64,000 nt of DNA from Haloterrigena sp. KLK7 (GTDB taxonomy: Archaea; Halobacteriota; Halobacteria; Halobacteriales; Natrialbaceae): positions 2,790,001 to 2,854,000 of the forward strand of contig NZ_CP149787.1 of NCBI RefSeq assembly GCF_037914945.1, given 5' to 3'. The notes under the pieces are model-generated. The model searched no databases, had not been told where the DNA came from, and saw only the letters and a program-made list of their open reading frames with translations. The translations under genes and the position numbers were made by a program. The stretch's first letter is position 1. Each line of letters opens with the position of its first letter. Below are positions 49,930 to 58,766 of this stretch, piece after piece.

Positions 49930-50820
49930 TCAGGTGCGCTGTTGATATCGGTTCCGGATGACGATCGCGATCGAGTTGATCGTCAGCAGGACGACGAGTA
50001 GCGTGACGACGCCGGCGGCGACGACGCCGTACTGGAATTCGGTCTGGGGGTAGGAGGCCCAGTTGTAGATCTGCAGCGGCATGGCGCTGACCTTGCTGAA
50101 GGGGCCGTTCGGGAGCCCGAAGACGGTCGTCGGGGCGGCGATCATGATCAGCGGCGCGGTCTCGCCGATCGCGCGGCCGAGCGCGAGGATCGTCCCGGTC
50201 ATGATGCCGGGCATCGCCCGCGGCAGTACGACGTTGCGGATCGTCTGCCACTTCGTCGCGCCCATCCCGTAGGACGCCTGCCGCTGGGAGTCGGGAACGG
50301 ACCGGATCGCTTCCTGGGCCGAGATGATCACGATCGGCAGGATGAGCAGGGCGACGGTGAACGCGGCCGCCAGCACCGACCCGTAGCCGATGCTAAAGAG
50401 GCCGACGAACAGCCCCAGTCCCAGCAGGCCGTACACGACCGAGGGGACGCCGGCGAGGTTCGCGATGTTGAGCTGGATGAACTTCGTGAGGTAGCCGTCG
50501 CCGGCGTACTCCTCCAGATAGATCGCGGCGCCGACGCCGAGCGGGAACGTGACGAGCGCGATCACGAGCATGATCGCGATCGAACCGACGATCGCCGGCA
50601 GGAACCCGGCCTGATACGGGTCGGGATGCGGCGGGTTCGTGAGGAACTGCCAGTCGAGCCAGCCGACGGCGTCGACGGCGACGTTCAGGAGCAACGCCGC
50701 CAGCGAGACGATGCCGATGAGCGTCGCCGCCAGCGCGAGCAGACGGAAGGCGACGTCTTTCGTCCGGCTGATCTGACCGAACCCGGAGTCGACGGGTTCG
50801 TCGCGGGTGTCGGCCGCCAT
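49930..50820 (-). CDS. pstA: Phosphate ABC transporter permease PstA
   Basis: A 296-residue membrane protein with six helices. The permease signature loop reads [35 protein letters not shown], which contacts PstB. N-terminus [15 protein letters not shown] is cytoplasmic and acidic. The start overlaps the pstC stop by one base (TGATG), so the two are translationally coupled. Confidence 0.95.
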   Translation of the reverse strand: MAADTRDEPVDSGFGQISRTKDVAFRLLALAATLIGIVSLAALLLNVAVDAVGWLDWQFLTNPPHPDPYQAGFLPAIVGSIAIMLVIALVTFPLGVGAAIYLEEYAGDGYLTKFIQLNIANLAGVPSVVYGLLGLGLFVGLFSIGYGSVLAAAFTVALLILPIVIISAQEAIRSVPDSQRQASYGMGATKWQTIRNVVLPRAMPGIMTGTILALGRAIGETAPLIMIAAPTTVFGLPNGPFSKVSAMPLQIYNWASYPQTEFQYGVVAAGVVTLLVVLLTINSIAIVIRNRYQQRT

Positions 50821-51743
50821 CAGCGGTACACCTCCCGATAGCGCGACGCGACGAGTTCACTGATGAGGTTCATGGCGAAGGTGATGACGAACAGCGTTAG
50901 TCCGACCGCGAAGAGGCTCTTGTACGCCGGTCCCTGTCCGACGAGATCGCCCGTCCCGATCTGGACCATCGCGGAGGTCATCGGCTGGATCGAGTTCAGG
51001 AACATTCCCGCCGGGTCGGAGAGATCGACCATCCGCGGCGTCTGTCCCGCCGCGATGGCGACGATCATCGTCTCGCCGATCGCCCGCGAGAGCGCGAGGA
51101 TGAACGAGGAGAAAATTCCCGACAGCGCCGCCGGCACGACGACGGACGTCGAGACGGTGAACTTCGTCGCGCCGAGGCCGTAACTGGCCTGACGAAGCGA
51201 GTCCGGAACCGCGCTCATCGCGTCCTCGCTGATCGAGGAGACCATCGGGATGATCATGATACCGACCATGATCGACGCCGACAGGGCGTTGAACGTCGAC
51301 AGCGGCAGGAACGTGTCCAGCGCCGGCGTCACGTAGACCAGCGCGAAGTAGCCGTAGACGACCGTCGGCACGCCCGCCAGCACCTCGAGCGCCGGCTTGA
51401 GGTAGGCGCGCTGGCGGTCGGAGGCGTACTCGCTGAGATAGATAGCGGTCAGCAGCCCGATCGGGAGCGCGACCATCGCCGAGCCGATGGTGATGACGAG
51501 CGTCCCCGAGATCAGCGGCAGCACGCCGAACGAGACCGGATCGTGCGTCGGGTTCCACTCCGTTCCGGTGAGGAATTCGACGGGCGAAACCTGAGCGAAG
51601 AAATCGACCGCATCGATGAGCAACGTCAGGATGATCCCGAGCGTCGTCAGAATCGAGAGGAGCGCACAGAGCAGGAAGAGGTACTTGAACGCGGTCCCCC
51701 GCGCCGTTCGGATGTCGTCGTGGGAGAAATCGGGTTGGCTCAT
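50820..51743 (-). CDS. pstC: Phosphate ABC transporter permease PstC
   Basis: A 307-residue membrane protein. [32 protein letters not shown] is the ATPase-contact loop, and [18 protein letters not shown] is typical of PstC. It forms the channel with PstA. Its start overlaps the end of pstS by four bases. Confidence 0.95.
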   Translation of the reverse strand: MSQPDFSHDDIRTARGTAFKYLFLLCALLSILTTLGIILTLLIDAVDFFAQVSPVEFLTGTEWNPTHDPVSFGVLPLISGTLVITIGSAMVALPIGLLTAIYLSEYASDRQRAYLKPALEVLAGVPTVVYGYFALVYVTPALDTFLPLSTFNALSASIMVGIMIIPMVSSISEDAMSAVPDSLRQASYGLGATKFTVSTSVVVPAALSGIFSSFILALSRAIGETMIVAIAAGQTPRMVDLSDPAGMFLNSIQPMTSAMVQIGTGDLVGQGPAYKSLFAVGLTLFVITFAMNLISELVASRYREVYR

Positions 51744-52714
51744 TCGGTCACCTCCGCGACCGCGGCGTCGAGTTTCTCGAGGTTCTCGTCGCGTGTCTCC
51801 TCGTCGATCGGGACGTAACCGACGTCGGAGACGAGATCCGTCGCGGCCCGTTCCATGTAGAACCGAACGAAGTCACGGACCGCCGGTTTCGTGAGCGATT
51901 GCTTCGCGACGTAGATGAACAGCGGTCGCGAAAGCGGCGTGTACTCGCCGGACATGGCCGTCTCGATCGACGGCTCGACGCAGCCGTCACCGCTGTCGAT
52001 CGAGACGGCTTTGATCGAATCCGGGTTCTCGCTGTAGTACGAGAAGCCGAAGTACCCCATGGCGTACTCCGAACCGCGGACCCCCTGAACGATCGTTCGG
52101 TCCCGTTCGGTCGCGTAGTAGTCGCTACGGTGGTTCAGTTCCTCGCCGAGGACCGCCTCGTTGAAGTAGTCGAACGTGCCCGAGGTGGTCGCGGCGCCGT
52201 ACAGTTCGATCTCCTCGTCGGGCCACTCGTCGTCGAGTTCGCTCCACCGCTGGGCGCCGTCGGTCCGCCAGATCTCCTGGAGTTGTTCGACCGTGAGACA
52301 GTCGACCCAGTCCGCCTCCGGATTGACGACCACCGTCAGCGCGTCGGTCGCGATCTGGAACTCGATCGGCGTGACGTCGTTGTTTCCGCACTGTTCGATT
52401 TCGGCGTCGGCGATCGCCCGACTCGCGTTGTTAATGTCGGTCCGCCCCGCACAGAAGAAGTTCCCGAACCCACCGCCAGTTCCGGTCTTACTGAGCGAGA
52501 TGTTGACGGTCGGGTTCTCTTCGGAGAACGCGGAGGCGATCGCCTCGGTCACGGGAAACACCGTGCTGCTCCCCGCGACGTTCACTTGTTTCCCTTCCGC
52601 GGCGAAGACGCCGCTACAGCCGGCTAATCCACCGGAAAGGGCAACGCCAGCCGCGGCGAGAAAATCACGCCGACCGGATTCGGTCGGCAGGGACGCCGTG
52701 GTTTCTCTCGACAT
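51740..52714 (-). CDS. pstS: Phosphate-binding lipoprotein PstS
   Basis: A 324-residue exported binding protein. [35 protein letters not shown] is a Tat-type lipoprotein leader with lipobox LAGC. The phosphate-binding opening [19 protein letters not shown] and the SGTFDYFNE segment are family hallmarks. It delivers phosphate from outside to PstCAB. First gene of the operon, with a strong TATA upstream. Confidence 0.95.
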   Translation of the reverse strand: MSRETTASLPTESGRRDFLAAAGVALSGGLAGCSGVFAAEGKQVNVAGSSTVFPVTEAIASAFSEENPTVNISLSKTGTGGGFGNFFCAGRTDINNASRAIADAEIEQCGNNDVTPIEFQIATDALTVVVNPEADWVDCLTVEQLQEIWRTDGAQRWSELDDEWPDEEIELYGAATTSGTFDYFNEAVLGEELNHRSDYYATERDRTIVQGVRGSEYAMGYFGFSYYSENPDSIKAVSIDSGDGCVEPSIETAMSGEYTPLSRPLFIYVAKQSLTKPAVRDFVRFYMERAATDLVSDVGYVPIDEETRDENLEKLDAAVAEVTE

Positions 52715-52760
52715 CACCGGATGCAAGCCACACTGTAGGTAAGTAGACTACTATGAGGAC

Positions 52761-52766
52761 TATATA
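52761..52766 (-). promoter_or_regulatory. TATA box of the pst operon
   Basis: TATATA within CTATATAG is centred ~50 bases before the pstS ATG, giving a leader of ~20-25 bases. It is one of the strongest TATA elements in the window, as expected for an inducible uptake operon. Confidence 0.6.
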
Positions 52767-53089
52767 GAGATATGTATCTAATACCGTGGTAGTCAGTCCG
52801 GTGACTGGTACCGATCCCAGGCCGCTAACCCATACATATGACAATTCATGCCAGTCAGGCGATTCGGAACGAATGGAAATACGTCCAGCGATATCGTGTT
52901 CGACGGAAATCGACCGAACATATATAGACGAGACTGCGACGATCGTTCGGTCCGTTCGAACGGCGCCACAGCGGCGAGGCCCTGGAGTCGGGTCGAAGCG
53001 CTCGACGCGCCTCGAGTCTCGCGACGCACCGATCACGAACTGCCCGACGAGGGGTTTCAGGAGGGTCGCGTTGTCGACGCTCGCCGCCC
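52767..53089. other. Intergenic between pstS promoter and second pstB
   Basis: About 320 bases. A second TATA-like CATATATAG at 52918-52926 has no recognisable gene at the matching distance on either strand. It might serve a small RNA or be an upstream pst promoter. ORFs here look like shadows. Confidence 0.4.
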
Positions 53090-53944
53090 TTACCCGAACT
53101 TGCCGGTGATATAGTCCTCGACGCGGTCGTGCTCGGGGTTCTCGAAGATCTTGTCCGTGTCGTCGAACTCGACGAGCTCGCCACCGGTGAGGAAGACCGC
53201 CGTCTTGTCGGAGATACGGGCCGCCTGCTGCATGTTGTGGGTGACGATGACGACCGTGTACTCCTCGGAGAGGTCCTCGATCAGGTCCTCGATCTTCGCG
53301 GTGGCGATCGGGTCCAGCGCCGACGCCGGCTCGTCCATCAGGACGACCTCGGGATCGGGGGCGATCGCGCGCGCGATACAGAGCCGCTGTTGCTGACCGC
53401 CCGAGAGATCCAGCCCGCTCGAGTCCAGTTGGTCTTCGACTTCCTCGAGCAGGGCCGCCCGCTCTAAGGCGGTACGAACCTGTTCGTCGACGTTGTCGTC
53501 CTTGTCCTGAACGCGCAGGCCGTAGGCGACGTTGTCGCGGATGCTCTTGGGGAAGGGATTCGGCGACTGGAAGACCATCCCGATCTTCCGGCGCAGGGCG
53601 ACGGGATCGACGTCGTCGTCGTAGACGTTCTTCCCGCGGAAGTAGAGGTCGCCTTCGACGCGAGCGATGTCGATGAGGTCGTTCATCCGGTTGATCGAGC
53701 GCAGGAACGTCGACTTCCCACAGCCGGAGGGACCGATCAGCGCGGTTACCTTCCGTTCGGGGATGTCCATGTCGATGCGCTGGAGCGCCTGATCGTCGCC
53801 GTAGTAGACGTCCAGCTCGCGGGCTTCGATGACGGCGTCGTCGATGCGCGGCGATCCGAGGGGAGCGTTGCCGGGTATCGACGTGTCCTCGAGGGCGTTG
53901 CTGTCGTCGGACGTCGAGACGGATCGGGTTCCGTTCGCGGTCAT
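53090..53944 (-). CDS. pstB: PstB paralogue (second copy)
   Basis: A 284-residue phosphate-type ATPase. From [17 protein letters not shown] to ITGKFG it is roughly 93% identical to the operon copy by eye. All ATPase motifs are intact, and the ~35-residue N-terminal extension is unrelated to that of the first copy. It stands alone upstream of pstS, without its own permease, so it probably works with the same PstAC. DNA-level similarity is also high, consistent with gene conversion. Confidence 0.94.
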   Translation of the reverse strand: MTANGTRSVSTSDDSNALEDTSIPGNAPLGSPRIDDAVIEARELDVYYGDDQALQRIDMDIPERKVTALIGPSGCGKSTFLRSINRMNDLIDIARVEGDLYFRGKNVYDDDVDPVALRRKIGMVFQSPNPFPKSIRDNVAYGLRVQDKDDNVDEQVRTALERAALLEEVEDQLDSSGLDLSGGQQQRLCIARAIAPDPEVVLMDEPASALDPIATAKIEDLIEDLSEEYTVVIVTHNMQQAARISDKTAVFLTGGELVEFDDTDKIFENPEHDRVEDYITGKFG

Positions 53945-54470
53945 TGTAGTGATCGAATCGGTAATTTCGGCCGGTTACGAGTTTGAGAACGCGGTTCGAT
54001 GCGGTCGCTGCCGTGGTGGCACGCGATCGGCGTCGCGCGTCGGACCGACCCCGGTTCCGCTCGGCCGGCGTCGAGTCCGTGCGCAGGTACCATCATCGGA
54101 AGCCAGCCGCCGAGCGGATAAATACCGTGCTATGACCGGTCCGTCCGCGGCAAGTCGGTCCAGTGGCGCTATAGTGATCTATGGATACCGGAACGAACCA
54201 CTTCGCTGGTCGCCGACACGGTCGCGTTCCCGAGATCGAGCGACGCGTCGATCGCGAACGGTTCGGTTCGCGGATTCAGCCTCGACGCCGCTACATAGTT
54301 CATCGCAGTATCTACATATCCGTACCCCCGAGACCGGCTCTCAGGGGATTAGTGGTCAGTATCTCTCGGCGAATTACCGAGATAGCGGCGGTACTGTGCT
54401 CGTCTCGGCCTCGGGTGAGAACTCTATAGAGGAAGATGGATTTATACGCACACGGGCGAATCGCCTCGGT
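53945..54470. other. Divergent intergenic region, pstB copy 2 / AbrB-PhoU
   Basis: About 525 bases with no convincing ORF. AT-rich segments at ~54117-54135 and 54295-54320 could be promoter or operator sites for the flanking phosphate genes. TTTATA at 54441-54446 serves the AbrB-PhoU gene. Confidence 0.5.
54441..54446 (+). promoter_or_regulatory. TATA element of the AbrB-PhoU gene
   Basis: TTTATA is centred 28 bases before the ATG at 54471, so the transcript is probably leaderless. This supports the chosen start over longer in-frame alternatives. Confidence 0.6.
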
Positions 54471-55466
54471 ATGGAGACGCGCAAGGTGCAGGTAACGGGC
54501 GGGTCGACGTTTACCGTCTCGCTGCCGAAGTCCTGGGCGATCGACAACGACGTCAGCGCCGGAACGACGGTCGAGTTCTACCCGGAGGAGGACTCGCTGT
54601 TGTTGACGCCGCAGAACGAAACCGATCGCCAGACGGGGACCCTCGATATCACGGATCTCGAGGGCGAGCGACTCACTCGGGCCGTGATGACGATGTACGT
54701 CAGCGGCTTCGACATCATCCGTCTCTCGGCCGGCCGCATCACGACCGACCAGCGCAGCGCGATCCGCAGCGCGACTCAGAGCCTCGTCGGTGTCGAGGTC
54801 TTAGAGGAGACGACCGACAGCGTCGTCATTCAGGACCTGCTCGACTCCTCGGAGCTCTCGATCGTCAACGCCGTCTCGCGGATGCGCCTGATCGCCCGAG
54901 CGATGCTCGAGGACGCCGTCACGGCCCTCGTCGAGAACGACGACGACATCGCGCAGGACGTCATCGAACGCGACGACGACGTCGACCGCCTCTGGCAGGT
55001 CGTCTCGCGGATCTTCCGCGCGACGCTGCGCTCGCCGCGGGCCGCGGAGGAGCTCGGCGTCCACCGCGAGGACTGTTTCGACTTCCACTCGAGCGCCCGC
55101 CAGCTCGAGCGGGTCGCCGATCACGCCGCCAAGATCAGCAATCTCGCGCTCAAACTCGAGGCGATTCCCGGGGACGTCGCCGACGCGCTCGTCGACCTCC
55201 ACGACGACGTGTCGGATATCCTCGAGAAGTCGATGGACGCGCTGGTCGCCGAGGACAGCGACGAGGCGACCGATCTCGGCCACGCCGCCCGCGAGGCGAT
55301 CCTCGAGATCGACGAGCACACCCGAACGATCGACGACATGCTCCGGGAGCTCGAGCCGGTGCAGGCCCAGTCGCTGGGGCTGATCGTCGACTCGCTCTCC
55401 CGGAGCGCCGACTACGGTGGCAACATCGCCGAGACGGCGCTTCAGAAGGCCGCGCCCCGTCCCTGA
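54471..55466 (+). CDS. AbrB-like DNA-binding / PhoU two-domain regulator
   Basis: A 331-residue protein. METRKVQVTGGSTFTVSLPKSWAIDNDVSAGTTVEFYPEEDSLLL is a SpoVT/AbrB swapped-hairpin DNA-binding domain. The rest is PhoU-like with FHSSARQLERVADHAAKISNLAL and a second repeat VDSLSRSADYGGNIAETAL. The fusion suggests a transcription regulator whose DNA binding is set by PhoU-type phosphate signalling. It is divergent from the second pstB and is a good candidate for controlling the pst genes. Confidence 0.9.
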   Translation: METRKVQVTGGSTFTVSLPKSWAIDNDVSAGTTVEFYPEEDSLLLTPQNETDRQTGTLDITDLEGERLTRAVMTMYVSGFDIIRLSAGRITTDQRSAIRSATQSLVGVEVLEETTDSVVIQDLLDSSELSIVNAVSRMRLIARAMLEDAVTALVENDDDIAQDVIERDDDVDRLWQVVSRIFRATLRSPRAAEELGVHREDCFDFHSSARQLERVADHAAKISNLALKLEAIPGDVADALVDLHDDVSDILEKSMDALVAEDSDEATDLGHAAREAILEIDEHTRTIDDMLRELEPVQAQSLGLIVDSLSRSADYGGNIAETALQKAAPRP

Positions 55467-55597
55467 TTCGGCTCTCTTTCGCTTTTTCTATTGCCCGCTC
55501 GAGCGGCCGTTCCCCACTCGAGGTTCGTATCGGGCGCCGGGACAGTGTTCGCGAGACCGGGAGAGGACTTTCCCGCGGCGGGGCGAACGACGACGGG

Positions 55598-56581
55598 ATG
55601 GAGTACACCCACCTCGGCGAGACGGGACTCGAGGTGTCCCGGCTCTGTCTCGGCTGTATGAACTTCGGTTCCGGCGAGCCGTGGATGATAAACGACCGCG
55701 AGCAGTCCCGCGACGTGGTTCAGCGGGCGCTCGACCTCGGGATCACGTTCTTCGATACGGCGAACGTCTACTCGCAGGGCGAGAGCGAGGAGATCCTCGG
55801 CGAGGCGCTGGCCGAGTCCGACCGAGCGCGGTCGGAACTCGCCGTCGCGACGAAGGTCTACGGGCCGATGCACGACGGCCCGAACGGGCAGGGACTCTCC
55901 CGCAAGCACGTTCTCGAGCAGGCCGACGCGAGCCTCGAGCGCCTCGGCCTCGACTACGTCGATCTGTACCAGATCCATCGCTGGGACGACGAGACGCCGA
56001 TCGCGGAGACGCTCTCGGCGCTCGATACCCTGATCGACGAGGGGAAAGTCCGCTACGTCGGCGCGAGCACGATGCCAGCCTGGAAGTTCTCGAAGGCGCT
56101 GTACGAGGCCGACCTGAACAACCGCGAGCGGTTCGTCTCGATGCAGTGCGAGTACAACCTCGTCGACCGCCACGAGGAGGCCAACGTCCTGCCGCTCTGT
56201 GCCGACCAGGGGATCGGCGTCCTCCCGTGGTCGCCGCTGGCCGGCGGCTTCCTGACGGGCAAGTACGAGCGCGACGCGGACCCCGAGGAGGGCCGCGCCG
56301 CGTCGGACGGGTTCATGGCGAAGCGGTTCACCGAGGAGAACTGGGACGTCCTCGAGGTCGTCCGCGACCTCGCCGACGAGAAGGACACGACGCCGGCGCA
56401 GCTCTCGCTTTCGTGGCTCCTGCACAAGGATCTCGTCGACGCCCCCATCATCGGCCCGCGGACGATCGAGCACTTAGAGGACAACGTCGTCGCGCTCGAG
56501 GTCGAGCTGACTGCCGACGAGATCGAGCGTCTCGAGGCACCGAAGACGCCGGTCTGGAATCCCGAGATCGGGGACGTCTGA
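55598..56581 (+). CDS. Aldo/keto reductase
   Basis: A 327-residue NADPH-dependent oxidoreductase with a TIM barrel. Catalytic residues are the Asp and Tyr of FFDTANVYSQGESE, the Lys of VATKVYG and the His of YQIHRWD. The cofactor end IIGPRTIEHLEDNV is present. It belongs to the YajO/YghZ-like group of general aldehyde/ketone reductases; substrate unknown. Confidence 0.92.
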   Translation: MEYTHLGETGLEVSRLCLGCMNFGSGEPWMINDREQSRDVVQRALDLGITFFDTANVYSQGESEEILGEALAESDRARSELAVATKVYGPMHDGPNGQGLSRKHVLEQADASLERLGLDYVDLYQIHRWDDETPIAETLSALDTLIDEGKVRYVGASTMPAWKFSKALYEADLNNRERFVSMQCEYNLVDRHEEANVLPLCADQGIGVLPWSPLAGGFLTGKYERDADPEEGRAASDGFMAKRFTEENWDVLEVVRDLADEKDTTPAQLSLSWLLHKDLVDAPIIGPRTIEHLEDNVVALEVELTADEIERLEAPKTPVWNPEIGDV

Positions 56582-56717
56582 CGCGCCTGCGATTGCGCCC
56601 GCTCGAGCGGGCACTGTGACTGCGCGAACGGGGTTCCGCGACTGTTCGAAGAAAGATGTCGCTCGAGGGAAACCGAGCGTCGCCGCCGAAGCGAAGACGA
56701 AGTGAGACGGTCGCGGT

Positions 56718-57089
56718 CTAGTCGAGCAGAACGGCGTTGACCTGACCGGTCTGACCGGGACGGGAGGTGACGCGGGCGCGGCCTTCCGAGGTCTCGATGA
56801 CGGCGCCTTTCGTGATGATGTTTCGGCGGACGTAGTTGGGGTTGGCGTCGTTCTCGACGACGTCCTCGATCTCCGCGGAGACGGTCTCGCCGCCCTTGTT
56901 GACGCTGGCGACGTTCGTCGCGAGCGCGCGGGTCTTCGTCTCGTTACCGCGGACGTCGACGGTCCGGTATCGCGGCTCGCCGACCTGCGTCTCCGTCGGC
57001 AGGCGCCCGAGTTCGTTCTTGCGGCGCTTGCGGACGTTCTTCAGTCGACCACCGGTTCGCTTGCGCGTGGAGCGTCCCTGGTTTTGCAT
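56718..57089 (-). CDS. rps8e: Ribosomal protein S8e
   Basis: A 123-residue small-subunit protein. MQNQGRSTRKRTGGRLKNVRKRRKNELGR is the basic N-terminus, followed by RTVDVRGNETKTRAL and the closing GAVIETSEGRARVTSRPGQTGQVNAVLL. The ATG at 57089 is used; a GTG two codons upstream is possible. Monocistronic here, with an AT-rich promoter region just upstream. Confidence 0.96.
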   Translation of the reverse strand: MQNQGRSTRKRTGGRLKNVRKRRKNELGRLPTETQVGEPRYRTVDVRGNETKTRALATNVASVNKGGETVSAEIEDVVENDANPNYVRRNIITKGAVIETSEGRARVTSRPGQTGQVNAVLLD

Positions 57090-57163
57090 ACTCACACCCA
57101 GTCCCGGCGCATATTTATATGCAACGAGTGCGCTCCGGTCGGGACCGCCGTCTCACCGACTCG

Positions 57164-58528
57164 CTACTCGTCGCCGACCAGACAGTAGGCGTGTCCGGGC
57201 TCCTCGAGGGTCGTCTCCGCGTCATCGTCGTAGTAGTTCGAAAAGACGGCGCGCTCGGCGTAGTAGATCCGTCCGTCGACCGGCACCGCCGCGCTGGTGA
57301 CCCGACCCCGGTTCCGGACTCGCCATCGTCGGTCGCCGGTCTCCTTGTCGAGGGCGTACAGGTGCGAATCGTACGAGCCGGCCAGCACCGTCTCCGCGGT
57401 GACCGTCAGCGCGCCGATGACGCGGCCGCCGACGTCCGTCGACCACAGCTCATCGCCCGAGTCGGGATCGAGCGCGTAGACGGAGCCGTCGTCGCTGCCC
57501 ATGTAGACGACGTCCGCGTCGACGTCGACGGCCGGATTCGACATGATCACCTCGCCCGTCTCGAAGGCCCACTCCTCCGAACCGTCCTCGAGGTCGAGAC
57601 AGTAGGAGTTCCCGTCCCAGCTACCGACGTAGCCGTAGCCGTCGTGGGCCGCGACGGTGCCCTTGATCTGGGCGCCCTTGCGGAAGGCGCCGCCCTCCTG
57701 TTTCTCCCCGTCGGCGTCGGCCTGAAAGGACCACGCGAACTCGAGGGAGGGGTACTCCCAGCAGTAGACGACGCCGTCGTTCGACCCGAAGAGCAGCCGG
57801 CCCGCCTCGAGATCGATCGTCGGCGAGGGGTGGGCCTGCCCCCAGACGCGGTCGTCGCTCCACGTCGGCTCGCCGGTGTCGGGATCGATCTCCCAGATCG
57901 CGCCGGAGGAGGGCGGGGCGTACTCGGAGACGACGTAGAGGCTGCCGTCGTGGTAGGCCGGACTCGAGCCGATCGCGAGCGGGCCGCCCAGATCGCCGTC
58001 CTCCGAGCGCGTGCGCCAGACGAGGTCCCCGCTCTCGGTATCCAGCGCGTAGAGGTCGCCGTCGTAGCCGCCGATGAAGGCGGTGTCGCCGATGATCGCC
58101 GCCGAGCCGTGAAAGCCCTTGTTCGTCGCGTCCGTCTTCGTCGTCCACTGCAGTTCGCCAGACGGGGCGTAGCCGTACACCCAGCCGGTGTCGCCGGCGA
58201 AGACGATCGTCTCGCCGTCGGGCGTCGGGACGGGACTGGACTTGGCGGCCGTGTGGTCGGCGGCGTTGATCGGAGCCGACCAGTTGACGCGCACCGACTC
58301 CGGGACGGTCTCGTCGGGGTAGTAGCCGAGCCGTCGGAGGCCGTTCTGGAACAGCGACACCGCGTCCGTGTCGTCGACGAGGTCGCCCAGCGTACTCGGG
58401 AGGTCGACGCAGCCGGCGAGTCCCGTCGCCGCGGCGGCGCCGCCCGCGCCGAGGAGTCGTCGCCTCGAGACGTCGCCAGCGCCGTCTCGATCGCGTCCGG
58501 TCGCCGCGCGTCGGTTCGTGAATCGCAT
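57164..58528 (-). CDS. Exported PQQ-like beta-propeller lipoprotein
   Basis: A 454-residue protein. RRRLLGAGGAAAATGLAGC gives a Tat-type lipoprotein leader. The mature part has at least six repeats of the PQQ/BamB type, each with a pattern such as GDLYALDTESGDLVW, GSVYALDPDSGDELW or SHLYALDKETGDRRW. These propellers mediate protein contacts or bind PQQ; without dehydrogenase-specific motifs the former is likelier. About 20 residues precede the twin arginine. Confidence 0.88.
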   Translation of the reverse strand: MRFTNRRAATGRDRDGAGDVSRRRLLGAGGAAAATGLAGCVDLPSTLGDLVDDTDAVSLFQNGLRRLGYYPDETVPESVRVNWSAPINAADHTAAKSSPVPTPDGETIVFAGDTGWVYGYAPSGELQWTTKTDATNKGFHGSAAIIGDTAFIGGYDGDLYALDTESGDLVWRTRSEDGDLGGPLAIGSSPAYHDGSLYVVSEYAPPSSGAIWEIDPDTGEPTWSDDRVWGQAHPSPTIDLEAGRLLFGSNDGVVYCWEYPSLEFAWSFQADADGEKQEGGAFRKGAQIKGTVAAHDGYGYVGSWDGNSYCLDLEDGSEEWAFETGEVIMSNPAVDVDADVVYMGSDDGSVYALDPDSGDELWSTDVGGRVIGALTVTAETVLAGSYDSHLYALDKETGDRRWRVRNRGRVTSAAVPVDGRIYYAERAVFSNYYDDDAETTLEEPGHAYCLVGDE

Positions 58529-58580
58529 TCCAAGTTCTACTGACCGTCACGCGTTCCGACAGCTAAAGAACGGTGGTTTC

Positions 58581-58600
58581 CGCGGGACTCGAGTCCCGCG
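58581..58600. repeat. Perfect 20-base palindrome
   Basis: CGCGGGACTC followed directly by its reverse complement, with no loop. It lies in the 238-base region between malic enzyme and the propeller gene, just upstream of the latter. Candidate operator or cruciform. Confidence 0.6.
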
Positions 58601-58766
58601 GGGACGAGCCGTGTTGCCGAAATCACTCCTGTAGGCATCGACGACCGCGCACCGACCGTTTTCGCGTTCGGGTTCGCTTCCTCCGTCGCTCACCGCTCAC
58701 GCGAAAAATCTCGACCAAAAAAGGCCACTCCCTCACTTCGTTCGGTCGTGGTGGGTGTCGTCGAGC

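Noticed and set aside
49058-53944. Transposon carrying pstB
   Set aside because: Two similar pstB genes flank the operon, but no terminal repeats or transposase were seen; ordinary duplication is simpler.
56582-56717. Possible small gene between the aldo/keto reductase and rps8e
   Set aside because: Only 136 bases, with no ORF of coding character; it is the gap between two convergent genes.
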